Part shown: piece by piece, positions 60,915-64,000 of the stretch
Layout: the number at the start of each line of letters is the position of its first letter
Numbering within the stretch: position 1 is the stretch's first letter
Assembly: GCA_965250025.1 (NCBI GenBank)
Contig: OZ252283.1
Coordinates: forward strand, 124,001-188,000
Reading direction: 5' to 3'
Length of the DNA: 64,000 bases
Origin: CBDDLD01 sp965250025
Lineage (GTDB): Bacteria; Bacteroidota; Bacteroidia; Flavobacteriales; Flavobacteriaceae
Program-made: the position numbers and the translations under genes
The notes under the pieces: model-generated
Told to the model about the DNA's origin: nothing
What the model saw: the letters and a program-made list of their open reading frames with translations, nothing else
The model's database searches: none

Positions 60915-62645
60915 ATGGCGTCTCATTACGAAGCACCTATTAGAAGACCTTTAGTAACCGGAGAAAAATCCTATCACGATGTTACTGTAGATGTGGCCCG
61001 ACCTGTTGAAGGCAAGGCCAATAGAGCATGGTGGATAGTGTTTAGCATTTCATTAGTAGCTTTCCTCTGGGGAATAGGTTGTATCATTTACACGATATCA
61101 ACAGGTATCGGTGTTTGGGGTCTTAACAAGACTGTAAACTGGGCATGGGATATTACTAACTTCGTTTGGTGGGTTGGTATCGGTCACGCAGGAACACTGA
61201 TTTCTGCAGTACTGTTACTATTCCGTCAAAAATGGAGAATGGCAATTAACCGTTCTGCAGAAGCAATGACGATATTCTCAGTAGTTCAGGCAGGATTGTT
61301 CCCAATTATCCACATGGGTCGTCCATGGTTAGCGTATTGGGTATTACCAATTCCTAACCAGTTTGGTTCCTTATGGGTGAATTTTAACTCACCATTACTT
61401 TGGGATGTATTCGCGATTTCGACTTACCTTTCTGTATCGTTGGTATTCTGGTGGACAGGATTATTGCCAGATTTCGCCATGATCAGAGACAGAGCTGTAA
61501 AACCGTTCCAAAAGAAAATATATTCATTATTGAGTTTCGGATGGTCAGGTAGAGCAAAAGACTGGCAACGTTTTGAAGAAGTATCTTTAGTACTTGCAGG
61601 TCTAGCAACGCCATTAGTACTCTCGGTACATACCATTGTATCTTTTGACTTCGCAACATCAGTAATACCAGGATGGCATACCACAATCTTCCCGCCGTAT
61701 TTCGTTGCAGGGGCGATTTTCTCTGGGTTTGCCATGGTAAATACCTTATTAATTATCATGCGTAAAGTATGTAATCTGGAAGATTACATCACAGTACAAC
61801 ATATAGAGTTGATGAATATCGTTATTATGATTACAGGTTCTATTGTAGGTGTGGCCTATATTACAGAGCTATTCATTGCATGGTATTCAGGAGTAGAGTA
61901 TGAACAATATGCATTCTTAAACAGAGCTACCGGACCTTACTGGTGGGCATACTGGGCGATGATGACATGTAACGTATTCTCTCCACAGTTCATGTGGTTC
62001 AAAAAATTAAGAACAAGCATCATGTTCTCGTTCTTCATTTCTATTGTCGTGAATATAGGAATGTGGTTTGAGCGTTTCGTAATTATCGTAACCTCATTAC
62101 ACAGAGATTATTTGCCATCATCATGGACAATGTTCTCACCAACTTTCGTAGATATCGGAATATTCATCGGTACGATAGGATTCTTCTTTGTATTGTTCCT
62201 GTTATATTCAAGAACATTTCCTGTAATAGCACAGGCAGAAGTTAAAACCATTTTAAAATCATCTGGAGAGCGTTACAAAAGAATTAGAGAATCCGGAGAA
62301 AGTTTAGTAGGGACAGGAGCAGATGAAAGAACGTCAGGAAGTGCTGCGGTAACTACTAAAGCTACACCTTCTTCAAATGAGGATCATACCGAAAAGATCA
62401 ATAGCCTTTTTGAAGGTATTGGCAAGTTTGATGCAGAAACACAAACACCGGATGATCTTAAAAAGATAAATGGCATAGGTCCTAAAATGGAAGAAGCTTT
62501 AAATAGCATTGGGATCTACTCATTCTTACAAGTAAGTAAGATGACTAAAAAGGAATACGATTTACTGGATGCCATCACAGGCTCGTTCCCAGGAAGAGCT
62601 GAGCGCGATGATTGGTCAGGTCAGGCTAAAAACTTATTAAACTAA
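60915..62645 (+). CDS. actC: Alternative complex III subunit ActC (NrfD-like) with C-terminal helix-hairpin-helix domain
   Basis: 576 residues. The first ~460 are an NrfD/PsrC-type quinol-binding membrane protein of about ten helices (VGIGHAGTLISAVLLLFRQ, IHMGRPWLAYWVLPIPN, HTIVSFDFATSVIPGWHTTI). Residues about 515-576 form an unrelated soluble helix-hairpin-helix domain (LKKINGIGPKMEEALNSIGI) after a Ser/Thr-rich linker. This tail is not in the classical ACIII subunit and resembles HhH domains found on ribosomal protein L21 and other Bacteroidota proteins. Lies 29 bp after actB and 9 bp before actD. Confidence 0.95.
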   Translation: MASHYEAPIRRPLVTGEKSYHDVTVDVARPVEGKANRAWWIVFSISLVAFLWGIGCIIYTISTGIGVWGLNKTVNWAWDITNFVWWVGIGHAGTLISAVLLLFRQKWRMAINRSAEAMTIFSVVQAGLFPIIHMGRPWLAYWVLPIPNQFGSLWVNFNSPLLWDVFAISTYLSVSLVFWWTGLLPDFAMIRDRAVKPFQKKIYSLLSFGWSGRAKDWQRFEEVSLVLAGLATPLVLSVHTIVSFDFATSVIPGWHTTIFPPYFVAGAIFSGFAMVNTLLIIMRKVCNLEDYITVQHIELMNIVIMITGSIVGVAYITELFIAWYSGVEYEQYAFLNRATGPYWWAYWAMMTCNVFSPQFMWFKKLRTSIMFSFFISIVVNIGMWFERFVIIVTSLHRDYLPSSWTMFSPTFVDIGIFIGTIGFFFVLFLLYSRTFPVIAQAEVKTILKSSGERYKRIRESGESLVGTGADERTSGSAAVTTKATPSSNEDHTEKINSLFEGIGKFDAETQTPDDLKKINGIGPKMEEALNSIGIYSFLQVSKMTKKEYDLLDAITGSFPGRAERDDWSGQAKNLLN

Positions 62646-62653
62646 TATAGTCT

Positions 62654-63196
62654 ATGGAAGCAGCTTCTAAAGTAATACATGCTATATACACAGATGATGA
62701 TGTATTAATGTCTGCAGTAAAGAAAGTTAAAGCAGAGAAACATCATATTGAAGAAATATATACGCCTTTTCCAGTACACGGACTAGATAAGGCCATGGGA
62801 TTAGCACCAACACGTATAGCCATTACCTCATTCATGTACGGATGTGTGGGGCTTACTGTAGCTATCGTGATGATGAATTTTATCATGATCAAAGACTGGC
62901 CACAAGATATTGGTGGTAAGCCAAGTTTTAGTTATTTAGAGAACATGCCGGCATTTGTGCCAATTATGTTTGAGCTAACCGTATTTTTTGCAGCCCACTT
63001 AATGGTAATTACATTTTATTTGAGAAGTAGAATGTGGCCATTTAAAAAAGCAGAAAACCCAGATCCCAGAACAACAGACGACCATTTCTTAATGGAGATC
63101 GCAATTCATAATAATGAAGAATCGCTAACTCAATTATTGAAAGAAACAGGTGCTGTAGAAGTTAATATTATTGATAAAGAAGAAGATGCACATTAA
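62654..63196 (+). CDS. actD: Alternative complex III subunit ActD (DUF3341)
   Basis: 180 residues. The cytoplasmic N-terminus (VIHAIYTDDDVLMSAVKKV, YTPFPVHGLDKAMGL) is followed by two membrane helices (about 57-76 and 98-122). This is the DUF3341 layout of ActD, a small membrane subunit of ACIII without cofactors. The ORF overlaps the first possible actE start by 26 bp, but the better actE start is 2 bp past its stop. Confidence 0.95.
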   Translation: MEAASKVIHAIYTDDDVLMSAVKKVKAEKHHIEEIYTPFPVHGLDKAMGLAPTRIAITSFMYGCVGLTVAIVMMNFIMIKDWPQDIGGKPSFSYLENMPAFVPIMFELTVFFAAHLMVITFYLRSRMWPFKKAENPDPRTTDDHFLMEIAIHNNEESLTQLLKETGAVEVNIIDKEEDAH

Positions 63197-63197
63197 T

Positions 63198-63758
63198 ATG
63201 AAAACAACATTAAAATATACCTTAGTTATCGTAATGTTGATAGGTTTGGCGTCTTGCCAAAAGAATTCTCGACCTAACTATCAATACATGCCTAATATGT
63301 ATGAACCTGTTGGGTATGAAGCTTATCAGGATTCTAAAGCATTTCCTAATGGAATGGAAGCCATGTTACCAGCAGAAGGATCTATTCCAAGAGGTGACTT
63401 TATGCCATACGAAATAGAAAATACCAATGAAGGTTATGAATTAGCCAAAGCATCTTTAACCAGCCCGTTAGATTCTACACAAGTAGATTATGCTAAAGGG
63501 AAAGAACTATACGATATCTACTGTGGTATCTGTCATGGTAATAAAGGTAATGGGAAAGGAAAGTTAGTTGAGCGCGAAAAGATATTAGGTGTGCCAAGTT
63601 ATGACGATGCTGGTAGAGCAATCACTGCAGGAAGCATTTACCATGTGATTTATTATGGTAAGAATACTATGGGGTCCTACGCCAACCAGCTTAATGAAGA
63701 TGAACGTTGGCAAGTGGTGGCTTACGTAGAAAAACTTAAAGCCGATTTAGAAAAATAA
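63198..63758 (+). CDS. actE: Alternative complex III subunit ActE, monoheme cytochrome c lipoprotein
   Basis: About 186 residues from the ATG at 63198 (MKTTLKYTLVIVMLIG), just past the actD stop, preferred to the in-frame 63171. The lipoprotein signal ends at LASC. One heme-binding motif CGICH lies in YDIYCGICHGNKGNGKGKL, and MGSYANQLNEDERW supplies the likely Met ligand. ActE is the likely exit point for electrons towards cytochrome oxidase. Confidence 0.95.
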   Translation: MKTTLKYTLVIVMLIGLASCQKNSRPNYQYMPNMYEPVGYEAYQDSKAFPNGMEAMLPAEGSIPRGDFMPYEIENTNEGYELAKASLTSPLDSTQVDYAKGKELYDIYCGICHGNKGNGKGKLVEREKILGVPSYDDAGRAITAGSIYHVIYYGKNTMGSYANQLNEDERWQVVAYVEKLKADLEK

Positions 63759-63784
63759 GATTTAGATAAAGATTATATATAGAT

Positions 63785-64000
63785 ATGTATACGGTTTCAA
63801 ATAGATTAAAAATAGTTTCAATCATCTTGATAGTCATAGGAATCTTGGGTGTAAGCTACGGATTCATGGACTCCCATAAATATGAAACTACCGAGGATGT
63901 AGAAGCTATGTTAGCTGCTGAAGCGCATCATGGTGGTCATGGTGCAACTGATGGCCATGGCACATCACACGATTCTAAAACATCACATGGTTCAGAATCT
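63785..64000 (+). CDS. actF: Alternative complex III subunit ActF, N-terminus, cut by window edge
   Basis: 72 codons are visible from the ATG at 63785 (MYTVSNRLKIVSIILIVIG). A membrane helix (about 9-26) is followed by a His/Gly/Ser-rich loop (AEAHHGGHGATDGHGTSHDS). The position after actE and the His-rich loop fit the Bacteroidota ActF (second quinol:cytochrome c oxidoreductase NrfD-like protein). The rest lies beyond the window. Confidence 0.8.
   Translation, partial: MYTVSNRLKIVSIILIVIGILGVSYGFMDSHKYETTEDVEAMLAAEAHHGGHGATDGHGTSHDSKTSHGSES

Overview
The window is about 64 kb of an AT-rich chromosome from a member of the Flavobacteriaceae (Bacteroidota), probably marine or surface-living. 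The evidence is several proteins with type IX secretion (T9SS) C-terminal sorting domains, a GLPGLI-family protein, promoters of the Bacteroidota type (TTTG about 20 bp before TANNTTTG), genes without Shine-Dalgarno sequences, a short NusA, and an alternative complex III operon. No phage, transposase or CRISPR array was seen.

Region 1 (1-21.4 kb) is mostly core genome with a glycan locus. polA runs off the left edge. An aldehyde dehydrogenase follows. Positions 4.7-15.5 kb form a compact divergent locus for taking apart N-glycans: GH92 alpha-mannosidase, a FucP/NagP-type sugar transporter and a glycosylasparaginase on the minus strand, and GH20 beta-hexosaminidase, a CutC-family protein and GH2 beta-mannosidase on the plus strand. 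Together these could remove the mannoses, release GlcNAc and cut the GlcNAc-Asn linkage. No SusC/SusD pair is present. Then come a metallophosphoesterase, a thioredoxin fold without cysteines, a NodB deacetylase, a large DUF2723 membrane protein and tRNA-Gln.

Region 2 (21.5-29.6 kb) is an accessory stretch of unrelated single genes, all on the minus strand: a Tdi1/DUF1851 immunity-like protein, a lipoprotein, a CPBP protease, a GLPGLI protein, DUF5694, an orphan protein, a T9SS protein and a LuxR regulator. Related imperfect-palindromic intergenic elements separate them, and two gene remnants lie among them. It looks like an old cassette array.

Region 3 (29.6-46.8 kb) holds signalling and surface genes. 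A BLUF blue-light sensor, a LytTR response regulator and a TPR histidine kinase form one operon. It is divergent from a YadA-repeat/S74 fibre protein. Another T9SS protein, a membrane-bound LytTR regulator, a gene-poor stretch with RNA-like hairpins, and a 1635-residue secreted metzincin follow. Two promoters in this region share a 20-bp-period direct repeat that resembles LytTR binding sites.

Region 4 (46.9-50.3 kb) is the most novel part. A 34-codon peptide gene is followed by a leaky-looking terminator, then a protein fusing a polyprenyl-synthase-like domain (DDxxD) to a terpene-cyclase-like toroid (DxDD), then a PqqD-like/M50 metalloprotease fusion. This reads as an undescribed peptide-maturation locus, possibly for a prenylated or terpenoid-modified peptide similar in logic to ComX/ComQ.

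Region 5 (50.3-64 kb) is core genome: a universal stress protein, rimP-nusA-infB with a terminator in its leader, a SPOR protein, and the alternative complex III genes actA to actF. actF is cut by the right edge.
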